In this document: one piece after another, positions 19,837 through 28,272 of the stretch
Numbering within the stretch: position 1 is the stretch's first letter
Layout: the number at the start of each line of letters is the position of its first letter
NCBI GenBank assembly: GCA_016786845.1
Contig: JAEUVB010000018.1
Span: 1-64,000 of the forward strand
Source: Chitinophagaceae bacterium
GTDB lineage: Bacteria > Bacteroidota > Bacteroidia > Chitinophagales > Chitinophagaceae
Direction of reading: 5' to 3'
DNA: 64,000 nt
Position numbers and translations under genes: made by a program
The notes under the pieces: generated by a model
Told to the model about the DNA's origin: nothing
The model's database searches: none
What the model saw: only the letters and a program-made list of their open reading frames with translations

Positions 19837-21114
19837 GTGAAACGCATCATTCCCATTATTATTACCCTCATTACCTTATCTGTACTCGGACTCATATATG
19901 TTCAGGTAGAATGGATACGAGGGGCCATGAAGCTGAAAAGAGAACAATATGAAAATGATGTGTATGTTAGTCTTCAAAATATCCGCGACAGCGTCAATCA
20001 CTGGAAGGATAAACAGACCTTGGGTTTCAATTTCAATTTCCAGCCCCTCACTTTTAATGATTATGTGCCAACATCTACTGTTTTAAACACCTATCAGCTC
20101 AAGGATATCATTCAATTTGAATTTCGCCGTAAGAATATTCGTCAACCCTTCGAATTTTGTATTATCAACGAAGCAATGACCCCGGTGATGTTTAGTACAG
20201 GTTATAAATTGGAAAATCTGGACAGCGAACACAATTACAAGATCTATTTATCAAATAATACCCTGTTCAATACGGAACAGCTCAATATTTTCATTATTCA
20301 GCCCGAAAATATCTTTTTCAATCACCTCATCGTCCTCCTACTTTTCTCTATCATTTTCACAGCAGTCATTATTACTGCATTTTTCTTAACCGTACGCACC
20401 ATGCTGAGCCAGAAAAGATTATCCGAAATCAAATCCGATTTCATCAATAATATGACCCATGAGTTTAAGACTCCAATTGCCACCATCCAATTGGCTTCTG
20501 ATGCCTTAAACAATATACAGGTGATCCAAAGCCCCGATCAGATCAAATACTATTCGGGGATGATCAAAGAAGAGAATCAACGCATGAACCTGCAGGTAGA
20601 ACGAATCTTACAGGCTGCGCAACTGGAGAAAAACGAAATCAAACTTCAACTCAAGAAGCTCGATATTCATGATTTAATCTATACAGTGGCCGAACATACT
20701 CATCTGCAAATGAAGGAAGCGGGTATCAAATTTGAAACTGATTTCAAGGCCATTGATACCCAGGTGATGGTGGATGAAGTCCATTTTACCAATATTCTTT
20801 TCAACCTGATCGACAATGCCATTAAATACCGCAGCCAAAATCCGGAAATTCGAATTGCCACTCAGAGTACGTCCAATATGCTGCAAGTGAAAATTATTGA
20901 CAATGGTATTGGTATGGACAAGGATGTGCAGTATCATATTTTTGAAAAATTCTTCAGGGCCCATACCGGTAATATTCATAATGTAAAAGGATTCGGACTT
21001 GGGTTAAGTTATGTAAAAAGTATCATTGAGGCCCATCATGGCAAGGTGCAAGTACAAAGTGAATTGGGGAAAGGATCGACGTTTACCCTGAGTATTCCTA
21101 TCGCCAAAGGCTGA
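19837..21114 (+). CDS. Membrane sensor histidine kinase (orphan)
   Basis: 425 aa. TM1 about 4-24 and TM2 about 163-186 enclose a roughly 140-residue periplasmic sensor region with no recognised domain. There is no HAMP. HisKA has the phospho-accepting His208 in FINNMTHEFKTP. The HATPase domain shows LIDNAIKYR (N box), DNGIGMD (G1) and GFGLGLSYV (G2). Starts at GTG 19837: no in-frame ATG gives a sensible TM1, and a -7 element sits just upstream. No response regulator lies beside it, unusual for this class; the downstream genes are glycan enzymes. Signal and partner unknown. Confidence 0.9.
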   Translation: MKRIIPIIITLITLSVLGLIYVQVEWIRGAMKLKREQYENDVYVSLQNIRDSVNHWKDKQTLGFNFNFQPLTFNDYVPTSTVLNTYQLKDIIQFEFRRKNIRQPFEFCIINEAMTPVMFSTGYKLENLDSEHNYKIYLSNNTLFNTEQLNIFIIQPENIFFNHLIVLLLFSIIFTAVIITAFFLTVRTMLSQKRLSEIKSDFINNMTHEFKTPIATIQLASDALNNIQVIQSPDQIKYYSGMIKEENQRMNLQVERILQAAQLEKNEIKLQLKKLDIHDLIYTVAEHTHLQMKEAGIKFETDFKAIDTQVMVDEVHFTNILFNLIDNAIKYRSQNPEIRIATQSTSNMLQVKIIDNGIGMDKDVQYHIFEKFFRAHTGNIHNVKGFGLGLSYVKSIIEAHHGKVQVQSELGKGSTFTLSIPIAKG

Positions 21115-21178
21115 TGACAGCGGCGCCAAACGGTGAAGGATTGGCGGCGAAATGTGACTTTTTTACCCCCTCAGGTAT

Positions 21179-21186
21179 TACATTTG
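21179..21186 (+). promoter_or_regulatory. -7 element of glf
   Basis: TACATTTG, a match to TAnnTTTG, 15 nt before the ATG at 21202. The -33 box is not convincing. The same TTACATTTGCC string precedes the ACP gene at 42020-42030. Confidence 0.6.
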
Positions 21187-21201
21187 CCCTTTCATAAAAA
21201 A

Positions 21202-22314
21202 ATGAGCGCATACGATATTATCATAGCCGGAGCCGGACCGGTGGGCTGCACCCTGGCTGAACGATGTGCCACGCAACTCAATTGGAAGGTGCTGTTGATC
21301 GACAAGCGTGGACATTTGGCAGGGAACTGCCATGACCGGCCACACGAAAACGGGGTATTGATTCATCAATATGGCCCGCATTATTTCAGAACCAACAATA
21401 AGCAGCTATTAGATTATCTTTCTCAATTTACTGAATGGGTGCCGGGCAATTATTTTGTGACAAGCTATGCCAAAGGTGAATACTTTCCCTTTCCCATCAA
21501 TTTGCTGACACTGGCCCAATTTTTCAAAAAGGATAGTCTGACACCGGATGAAGCCCTGGCGCTTTTGGCCGAGAAAAGAGAACCTATCGAAAATCCTAAA
21601 AACTCAGAAGAATTTGTCTTGTCACGGGTTGGGCGCGAGATGTATGAAACATTCTACTTAGGCTATACCCTCAAACAATGGGACATGCATCCACGCGATT
21701 TGGCCACCAGTGTATGCGGCCGAATCCCGGTTCGCCTCAATACCGATTGCCGCTATGTAGATCATGAATTTCAATGCACTCCCAAAGAAGGATTTACTGC
21801 TTTGTTTACCAAAATGACTAATCATCCGAATATTGAGATTCGTTTAAATACTGATTACAAAACCATCAGCGATGAAGCACCGGTGAAAGTCTATACCGGT
21901 CCCGTAGATGAATATTTTGATTATTGCTATGGTAAACTGCCCTGGCGTTCTCTGGCCTTTGATTTCAAAGCTGTGGATCAGGAATTCGTTCAACCCAATG
22001 TGCAGATCAACTATTCAAACGACTATGACTATACCCGAACTGTGGAAATCAAACATGTAACCCGTCAAGAGCATCCGCAGACGGTCATTTCATATGAATA
22101 TCCGAAAGCAGAAGGCGATCCATACTATCCGATACCCACGGCAGACAGTCAGCAACTGTATGAACGTTACAAACAATTGGCTGAACAGGAAACCGAACAA
22201 CATGAGGTTTATTTTTGCGGTCGCCTGGCCGAGTATAAATATTTTAATACCGATGAAGTATTAGAACATGCATTAAGTACATTTGAACGAATAAAAAATA
22301 AACATGGCCATTAG
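21202..22314 (+). CDS. glf: UDP-galactopyranose mutase
   Basis: 370 aa flavoprotein converting UDP-galactopyranose to UDP-galactofuranose, the donor for galactofuranose in surface glycans. FAD-binding motif GAGPVGCTLAER at about 10-21, DKRGHLAGNC, then QYGPHYFRTNN, YTLKQW and the C-terminal YPIPTADSQQLYERYKQLA/GRLAEYKYFN that mark this family. Start chosen at ATG 21202; an upstream start at 21133 would add 23 residues before the Rossmann motif and lie upstream of the promoter. It overlaps the next gene by 11 nt, so the two are in one operon. Confidence 0.92.
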   Translation: MSAYDIIIAGAGPVGCTLAERCATQLNWKVLLIDKRGHLAGNCHDRPHENGVLIHQYGPHYFRTNNKQLLDYLSQFTEWVPGNYFVTSYAKGEYFPFPINLLTLAQFFKKDSLTPDEALALLAEKREPIENPKNSEEFVLSRVGREMYETFYLGYTLKQWDMHPRDLATSVCGRIPVRLNTDCRYVDHEFQCTPKEGFTALFTKMTNHPNIEIRLNTDYKTISDEAPVKVYTGPVDEYFDYCYGKLPWRSLAFDFKAVDQEFVQPNVQINYSNDYDYTRTVEIKHVTRQEHPQTVISYEYPKAEGDPYYPIPTADSQQLYERYKQLAEQETEQHEVYFCGRLAEYKYFNTDEVLEHALSTFERIKNKHGH

Positions 22315-23008
22315 CAATTTGTGGGTCATCATGCCCGTATACAATGAAGAAGAGGCCATAGAACAAGTGGTGGAAGAATGGGTGCATCGCTTAAACACCC
22401 TGCAACTCAACTATACCTTATGCATTTTGAATGATGGGAGTAAGGATGGTACATTGAGCAAACTCAAACAACTTGCGGAAAAACATTCACGTATTTTCAT
22501 CTACGACAAAGCCAATTCCGGTCATGGACAAACCTGCGTCTTTGGTTACAAGCTGGCCTTAGAAAAAGGTGCCGATTGGATTTTTCAAATCGATAGCGAC
22601 GGGCAATGTGATCCAAAATACTTCGATGCATTTATTCCGATGACCGACAAACATGCCTGCATCTATGGTGTACGCAAGACCAGAGATGATGGCATGCAGC
22701 GTATTATCGTATCTTACTTTGTGACCTTATTTGTATTTGTGGCCACAGGACAGTGGTTGCGCGATCCGAATGTCCCCTACCGTCTCATTCGTGCCGATAT
22801 CATGAAATCATTTGTGGATGATGTCCCGGCAGATTTTCATTTGGCGAATATATATGTTACGGTTCGTAGTCATAAAGCTTCCCGTATCAAATGGATGCCG
22901 ATTCATTTTAGGGACCGCATGGGCGGCACGGCCAGTGTCAAAACATTTTCATTTGTGAAACACGGTTTCAAACTGTTTCGTCAATTGAAAGAGGCTCAGA
23001 AACAATAA
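22304..23008 (+). CDS. Family 2 glycosyltransferase
   Basis: 234 aa GT-A fold enzyme, probably acting at the cytosolic face of the inner membrane on a lipid-linked glycan. It starts VIMPVYNEEEAI and has ILNDGSKDGT and IDSDGQCDPKYF, the Asp motifs of GT2. A short hydrophobic stretch, VSYFVTLFVFVATGQWL at about 143-160, could associate with the membrane. It resembles dolichol/undecaprenyl-phosphate mannose-type synthases more than polymerases, but the donor is unknown. It overlaps glf by 11 nt. Confidence 0.88.
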   Translation: MAISNLWVIMPVYNEEEAIEQVVEEWVHRLNTLQLNYTLCILNDGSKDGTLSKLKQLAEKHSRIFIYDKANSGHGQTCVFGYKLALEKGADWIFQIDSDGQCDPKYFDAFIPMTDKHACIYGVRKTRDDGMQRIIVSYFVTLFVFVATGQWLRDPNVPYRLIRADIMKSFVDDVPADFHLANIYVTVRSHKASRIKWMPIHFRDRMGGTASVKTFSFVKHGFKLFRQLKEAQKQ

Positions 23009-23046
23009 TGGATAATTAGTACCTTCACGTTCGCAATTTATACCGC

Positions 23047-25215
23047 ATGTCTAAACAGAAAATTCAAAACGAAAAAGTGCTTGAAGTCAAGGAGACTAAG
23101 CCTTCAGAGATATCATCATCGACTCCGACAACTTCCAATACCTGGAACAAAATATTTACGGGCAGTCTCATTAGTGTATTTCTGGCCATGACCGTTATGA
23201 GTTTTTGGTACGGACTCAGTGGTGATGAAGTGGATATGAATGAATATGGTAAAGCCATTCTGAAATATTTCACTTCATTCTTCAGCGATCAGACGGTATT
23301 CAATATGCCTAAGGAATACAACCGCGATGGGGTGATACAGTATTATGGCGGCTTATTTGATTTGATTTGCGCCATCGTGAATAAAATTTCACCATTAGAA
23401 GAATATACCACACGACATATCCTGAATGCCTGGGCCGGATTTTTGGCGATTTTCTTTGCGGCAAAAATAACAGTGCGCGTCCTCAACAAACAAGCAGGTT
23501 CCATCTTGATATGGCTCATGTTTTTATCGCCATTCTTTTTAGGACATGCCATGAACAATCCGAAAGATATTCCGTTTGCTGCGGCCTATATCATGGCCAT
23601 CTATTTTATCATTCGCTTGTTCGATGCACTCCCCGCTCCTACGCGCAAAGATTATCTCTGGGCCATACTCAGTATCGGTGCCACCATCAATATTCGTGTG
23701 GGGGGTATTTTGCTCATTCCCTATTTAGGTGTGTTTGCGGTCATCTTGTTTATCGTCGGAAAATATTTCAGGGATGAGAAAGTTAGTTTATTTGACTATG
23801 CCAAACCGGTCATCATCACCGGCATATTGGGTTACTTTGCCGGCAGTTTATTGTGGCCATACGGTTTGCAAAATCCGATCAGTAATCCTTTGAACGCATT
23901 GAGTGAAATGAGTAATTTCAAAGTCAATATTCGTCAGTCTTTTGAAGGCACCAAAGTATTTTCGGGTGAATTGCCGATTCGTTTTTTACCAAAGAGCTTT
24001 GTCATCACCAATAGTTATGTAGTCCTGTTGGGACTTGTCTTATCTCTCCCGTTTTTATGGTCATTCAGAAAAAACAAACAGGCAGGTATACTTTATTTCA
24101 TAGGCTTTACAGCGCTCTTTCCATTGGCCTATATTATCTATGGCAAATCGAATGTTTATCATGCCTGGCGTCATATCCTGTTTATTTTCCCTTCACTGAT
24201 GGTGGTAGCAGCGTTTGGGTGGGAAAAAATCGTTGCCTTCTTTGATGCCCGAAAAATAAAAATGGCCGGATTAGGCATGATGGGCTTTTTGATGTTGGAA
24301 CCCCTTTACTTCATTGGCACCACTTTCCCAAATACCATCACTTACCATAATTCATTTGCCGGTGGCGTAAAAGGAGCTTATGGAAATTATGAAGTGGATT
24401 ATTATTACAACAGTTTAAAACAATGTGCGGATTGGTTTAAAAAACATGAATTACCAAAATACAAATCCACCGACACGGTAAAGATCTATACCAATGCGGC
24501 CCATTTGCTGACGAAATATTTTACGAAGGAAAAGAATGTGTATATCGATTATATCCGCTATCCGGAAAGGAATCAAAAGTATTGGGATTATGTGATCTTT
24601 CATATTGCATTGATTCCATCGGAGGAGCTTAAATCGAAAAACTGGTTGCCGCCTTCGACCGTCTATCAGGCTCAGGTGATGGGGCAAACTTTATGTGCTG
24701 TCATTAAAAGACCTTCCTTCGAAGACTTAGTTGCGTTTGATTATTTACAAAAAAATCAGCCGGATAGTGCCATCATGCATTTTGATCAGTATTTGAGCAA
24801 GGACCCTAAAAACACCACAATATTAAATATCTGCGGAAATATTCTGATGCAGACCAATCGGATTGAAAGTGCAGCAAAGTATATCAACCAATCTTATCAA
24901 TTAGATACCAGTCTCACCGAAACCAAACAAATGTATGGTATGGTGAAATTGCAGTCCGGTGATTTTGCCACCGCACAAAATATTTTCACTCAAATCGTTG
25001 GTCAGAATCCGGATTATCCGAGAGGATATTTTTATCTGGCCATTGCACAAATGAATCTGAATAATCTTCAACAGGCCTTAAACAACTTTAATACGGCCAG
25101 TCGGGATAAAGAGATCCAACAAGCCTGCTACAAATATATGGGCGATGTATACATGAAAATGGGCAATCAACAAGAAGCCATGAAACTGTATCAGGCTGCG
25201 GGTGTTGCACAATAA
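23047..25215 (+). CDS. GT39/ArnT-like membrane glycosyltransferase with C-terminal TPR repeats
   Basis: 722 aa. After a charged N-terminus (1-35) comes a multi-pass membrane part (about 36-450, 9-11 segments). Its first external loop has SGDEVDMNEYG, the acidic motif expected of lipid-phosphate-sugar-dependent transferases (PMT/ArnT type). A soluble domain follows, and residues about 565-720 are three to four TPR units (e.g. YFYLAIAQMNLNNLQQALNN). Such enzymes add sugars from polyprenyl-phosphate donors on the periplasmic side; GT2 just upstream could make such a donor. The TPR tail suggests a protein partner. Assignment to GT39 is by motif and topology only. Confidence 0.75.
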   Translation: MSKQKIQNEKVLEVKETKPSEISSSTPTTSNTWNKIFTGSLISVFLAMTVMSFWYGLSGDEVDMNEYGKAILKYFTSFFSDQTVFNMPKEYNRDGVIQYYGGLFDLICAIVNKISPLEEYTTRHILNAWAGFLAIFFAAKITVRVLNKQAGSILIWLMFLSPFFLGHAMNNPKDIPFAAAYIMAIYFIIRLFDALPAPTRKDYLWAILSIGATINIRVGGILLIPYLGVFAVILFIVGKYFRDEKVSLFDYAKPVIITGILGYFAGSLLWPYGLQNPISNPLNALSEMSNFKVNIRQSFEGTKVFSGELPIRFLPKSFVITNSYVVLLGLVLSLPFLWSFRKNKQAGILYFIGFTALFPLAYIIYGKSNVYHAWRHILFIFPSLMVVAAFGWEKIVAFFDARKIKMAGLGMMGFLMLEPLYFIGTTFPNTITYHNSFAGGVKGAYGNYEVDYYYNSLKQCADWFKKHELPKYKSTDTVKIYTNAAHLLTKYFTKEKNVYIDYIRYPERNQKYWDYVIFHIALIPSEELKSKNWLPPSTVYQAQVMGQTLCAVIKRPSFEDLVAFDYLQKNQPDSAIMHFDQYLSKDPKNTTILNICGNILMQTNRIESAAKYINQSYQLDTSLTETKQMYGMVKLQSGDFATAQNIFTQIVGQNPDYPRGYFYLAIAQMNLNNLQQALNNFNTASRDKEIQQACYKYMGDVYMKMGNQQEAMKLYQAAGVAQ

Positions 25216-25244
25216 TTATTTAGAACTCATCATAACAAAATCAT

Positions 25245-25826
25245 ATGAACGATAAAATAAAACAGATCATCAGTGCCTCTATCGAAACCAAGCAGAAGGT
25301 ATTGGAGAATCCGGAATTAATCGAGACCGTACATCAATGCGTGGAGACGATTACGGAAGCCTTTCGTAAAGGGAATAAGGTCTTGTTTTGCGGTAATGGT
25401 GGCAGCGCAGCCGATGCACAGCATTTGGCAGCCGAATTCAGTGGTCGATTTTATACTGACAGAGATGCATTGCCTGCCGAGGCATTACATTGCAATACCT
25501 CTTACCTTACTGCAGTGGCGAACGATTATAGTTATGATGTGATTTACAGTCGGATGATTAAAGGCATTGGCAATCCCGGTGATGTATTGGTGGGCTTATC
25601 GACCAGTGGAAATTCAAAGAATATAGTAGAGGCTTTCAAAGCCGCGAAATTAAAAAATATGATCACCATCGGTCTCACCGGAGAAGGTGGCGGACAAATG
25701 AAACCCATCAGTGATTATCTGCTGGATGTTCCAAGTAAGGATACCCCGAGGATACAGGAATCACATATATTGTTGGGGCATATCATCTGTCAATTGGTGG
25801 AAGAAAAGTATTTCAACTATGCATAA
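25245..25826 (+). CDS. gmhA: Sedoheptulose-7-phosphate isomerase
   Basis: 193 aa SIS-domain enzyme making D-glycero-D-manno-heptose 7-phosphate, the first step of heptose synthesis. The family signature CGNGGSAADAQHLAAEFSGRF begins at about residue 47, with GLSTSGNSKNI and the C-terminal IQESHILLGHIICQLVE. Length and motifs fit GmhA well. It overlaps the following nucleotidyltransferase gene by 8 nt, so they are translated together. Confidence 0.95.
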   Translation: MNDKIKQIISASIETKQKVLENPELIETVHQCVETITEAFRKGNKVLFCGNGGSAADAQHLAAEFSGRFYTDRDALPAEALHCNTSYLTAVANDYSYDVIYSRMIKGIGNPGDVLVGLSTSGNSKNIVEAFKAAKLKNMITIGLTGEGGGQMKPISDYLLDVPSKDTPRIQESHILLGHIICQLVEEKYFNYA

Positions 25827-26541
25827 AGACTGCATTATCCTGGCCGGAGGAATGGGTACACGATTACAAAGTGTAGTGTCTGATGTCCCCAAATGTATGG
25901 CCGACATCAACGGCAAACCCTTTCTCCATTACCTCTGCCAATATCTTCAGCGATTTCATTTTTGCAAGGTGATCTTTTCAGTAGGCTACAAAAAAGACAT
26001 CGTAATGGATTATATTTTAAGTCATCGTGATGAATTTAAATTTGCATTTGATTTTGCCGAAGAAGATGAACCTTTGGGAACCGGAGGTGCCATTCTGAAT
26101 GCATTAAGTTATTCGGATACCGATGATTTTTTTGTCATCAACGGAGATACTTTTTTTGATGTGGATTTAGATCAAATGCAAGCCTTCCAGGAAGCTAAAA
26201 TGGCGGATTGTACCGTGGCGTTAAAACCCATGCAGAAGGCTGACCGTTATGGACTGGTTCAGATCAATCCCGACGCACAAATACAATCCTTTTCAGAAAA
26301 ACAAGCAGGCGCATCCGGGCTGATTAATGGGGGTATCTATTGCATCTTCAGAAATTCTTTTTTAAATATTCCCTTCCAGCATAAATTTTCGTTTGAAAAA
26401 GATTATCTCGAAAAATATTTGAACGAAAGATATCTTTATGGGTTTGTTCAGGATAACTATTTCATTGACATTGGGATTCCGGAAGATTATTCCAAAGCAC
26501 AAAAAGAAATCCCTACCCTATTCACCCCTTCGAAATCATGA
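25819..26541 (+). CDS. D-glycero-D-manno-heptose 1-phosphate nucleotidyltransferase (HddC-like)
   Basis: 240 aa. The N-terminal signature ILAGGMGTRLQSVVSD, then VPKCMADINGKPFLHYL, and INGDTFFDVD with the catalytic Asp, place it among sugar-1-phosphate nucleotidyltransferases. Position between gmhA and gmhB identifies the sugar as heptose. HddC makes GDP-heptose in S-layer/capsule pathways, while HldC-type makes ADP-heptose; hldD elsewhere in the window favours an ADP route, so GDP versus ADP is open. Start at ATG 25819, not the longer frame from 25711. The stop overlaps the next gene (ATGA). Confidence 0.8.
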   Translation: MHKDCIILAGGMGTRLQSVVSDVPKCMADINGKPFLHYLCQYLQRFHFCKVIFSVGYKKDIVMDYILSHRDEFKFAFDFAEEDEPLGTGGAILNALSYSDTDDFFVINGDTFFDVDLDQMQAFQEAKMADCTVALKPMQKADRYGLVQINPDAQIQSFSEKQAGASGLINGGIYCIFRNSFLNIPFQHKFSFEKDYLEKYLNERYLYGFVQDNYFIDIGIPEDYSKAQKEIPTLFTPSKS

Positions 26542-27086
26542 TGCAGTTTCCTCATCAAACAGATCACACCTGGACCCTCTTTTTAGATCGTGACGGGGTG
26601 ATCAATGTAGAAAAGAATCAGGATTATATACGTCATGCAGGAGAATTCGTTTTTTACGAAAATGCGAAAGAGGCCATCGTTCGCTTCAATCAACATTTCG
26701 GACGTATCATCGTCGTCACCAATCAACGCGGTATCGGAAAGGGGCTCATGACGCATGACGACCTCAAGGGTATCCATGATCATATGATGCAAGAAGTGCA
26801 CCAAGCCGGCGGGCGCATCGACCGATGTTATTATGCCCCTTCCTTATTCGATGATGATGCCGATCGCAAACCGAATACCGGCATGGGATTAAAGGCTAAA
26901 CTGGATTTTCCGGAAATCGATTTTTCCAAAAGTGTAATGATAGGAAACAACCTTTCGGACATGGCATTTGGGAAAAATTTAGGCATGATGACCATTTACC
27001 TCAATACCACACATCCAATAGCAGGCGAACATGAATGGATCGATTTTTCATGCAGTGATCTGTTTGAAGCGTCCCATCTCTTTTAG
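26538..27086 (+). CDS. gmhB: D,D-heptose 1,7-bisphosphate phosphatase-like HAD enzyme
   Basis: 182 aa. HAD motif FLDRDGVIN (nucleophile Asp17, acid/base Asp19), VVTNQRGIGKG (motif II), RKPNTGM (motif III region) and MIGNNLSDMAFG (motif IV). Place and length fit GmhB, which dephosphorylates heptose 1,7-bisphosphate. Oddly, the Zn loop of the family (C-x-H ... C-x-C before RKP) is replaced by CYYAPSLFDDDADRKP, with only one Cys, so zinc is unlikely to be bound. It is the last gene of the heptose operon. No heptose kinase (HldA/HddA) is in the window. Confidence 0.8.
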   Translation: MMQFPHQTDHTWTLFLDRDGVINVEKNQDYIRHAGEFVFYENAKEAIVRFNQHFGRIIVVTNQRGIGKGLMTHDDLKGIHDHMMQEVHQAGGRIDRCYYAPSLFDDDADRKPNTGMGLKAKLDFPEIDFSKSVMIGNNLSDMAFGKNLGMMTIYLNTTHPIAGEHEWIDFSCSDLFEASHLF

Positions 27087-27120
27087 TCATTCAGGAACAG
27101 ATTTTCAACGGAAAAAATCA

Positions 27121-27128
27121 TACATTTG
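27121..27128 (+). promoter_or_regulatory. -7 element of the LolA-like gene
   Basis: TACATTTG, a match to TAnnTTTG, 16 nt before the ATG at 27145. An ATG at 27136 ends after three codons in another frame. No clear -33 box. Confidence 0.5.
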
Positions 27129-27144
27129 AACAACAAATGGTACT

Positions 27145-27867
27145 ATGATCAAACAGCTCATTTTCGGTCTTTTTCTGCTTATTCCATTCACCGGAATTTC
27201 CCAATCAACGGAGGAAATTATACAGAAACATCTTACCGCAATCGGGGGAGAAAAAAATTGGAATAAGATCAATACGATTTTAATTGAATCGACTCAAAGA
27301 ATTGAAGGCGATGAAATTGAACATAGAAGACAAGTGATTCGCAACAAAGCCGTTAGAAGCGATATGATTTATAAGGGCCGGAGTGCAGCTGTTAATGACA
27401 AAAAATATTATATCCTCGTCAATCAAAAAGGCGGATGGTACTTTTTACCGGGTCAGGCCAAGGTGGCGCCGATGAATGCGGAAGAAATTCTTTATTACAA
27501 AGATGACCTGGACTATGAAGATCCCTTTCTCAACTATATCCAGAAAGAAAGACAAATCACCATGATCGGTCTGGAATATTATGATGATCGTGAATTTTAT
27601 AAATTTTCAATCCAATACCCGAGCGGTAAGCAAGAGTATTGCTATCTCGACAGTAAAACCTTTCTAATCGACAAACGGGTGTTGATTAATGCACCCATAG
27701 AAGACAGTCGGGATTACAGGAATTATACCCGATATGGTGACGGCATTATGATGCCTGCTACGATTATTACTACCGGCGGAGAGATTACCATCACTCAGGT
27801 CCAGATCAATCCGGTATTGGATGAAAAGGCGTTTAATCCGGATTTTCCGAATAATTACAGACGTTAG
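27145..27867 (+). CDS. Secreted protein with LolA/outer-membrane-lipoprotein-sorting-like fold
   Basis: 240 aa. Signal peptide about 1-19 (ends TGISQS). The remainder begins EEIIQKHLTAIGGEKNWNKI, with strands such as GGWYFLPGQAK and YCYLDSKTFLIDKRV, as in LolA/LolB-fold proteins of Bacteroidota. Function probably periplasmic binding of a lipid or hydrophobic group; not proven. It lies just after the heptose operon but has its own promoter at 27121. Confidence 0.6.
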   Translation: MIKQLIFGLFLLIPFTGISQSTEEIIQKHLTAIGGEKNWNKINTILIESTQRIEGDEIEHRRQVIRNKAVRSDMIYKGRSAAVNDKKYYILVNQKGGWYFLPGQAKVAPMNAEEILYYKDDLDYEDPFLNYIQKERQITMIGLEYYDDREFYKFSIQYPSGKQEYCYLDSKTFLIDKRVLINAPIEDSRDYRNYTRYGDGIMMPATIITTGGEITITQVQINPVLDEKAFNPDFPNNYRR

Positions 27868-28039
27868 TTTATCTTACAAATGATCCTTTAGTAATGAATC
27901 CCTTGAGCATGTAACGGGAATGCCTAGGTATGGACGGCAAGACTTGATGAATTTCCGATTTGTTAACAAAATGCTAATTAATTAACGAGTCTATACTAAT
28001 CTATTCCTGTGGTCGTTCCATATCAAACTAAACTCATAT

Positions 28040-28270
28040 ATGCACAACTTTACATCTAACGATTTATTACTGTACGTTTTAGAAGAAGCAGAGCCTTCGG
28101 TTCGAATGGCCATCGAGGATGCCATGGTGAGCAGTACCCAAATCATGAATGAGGTTCTCAGCATGAAATTATCCTTGCATGATATACAGAGCTACTCTGT
28201 AGAACCATCTCCGGGTTGCATTCAAGCCATCCTCACCGAGCTGCATCAGGAGAACATTCAGGCAGTATAA
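28040..28270 (+). CDS. Small acidic cytosolic protein, unknown
   Basis: 76 aa with no signal peptide or membrane segment and no recognised domain. The start TSNDLLLYVLEEAEPSVRMAIEDA resembles the N-terminal helix of anti-sigma-factor-like proteins of Bacteroidota (where a Y-rich helix precedes the sigma-binding part) but no Zn ligands are present, so this is a weak analogy. Most of the rest is predicted helix. It is transcribed toward miaB: its stop is 2 nt from the miaB stop. A conserved hypothetical at best. Confidence 0.5.
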   Translation: MHNFTSNDLLLYVLEEAEPSVRMAIEDAMVSSTQIMNEVLSMKLSLHDIQSYSVEPSPGCIQAILTELHQENIQAV

Positions 28271-28272
28271 AA

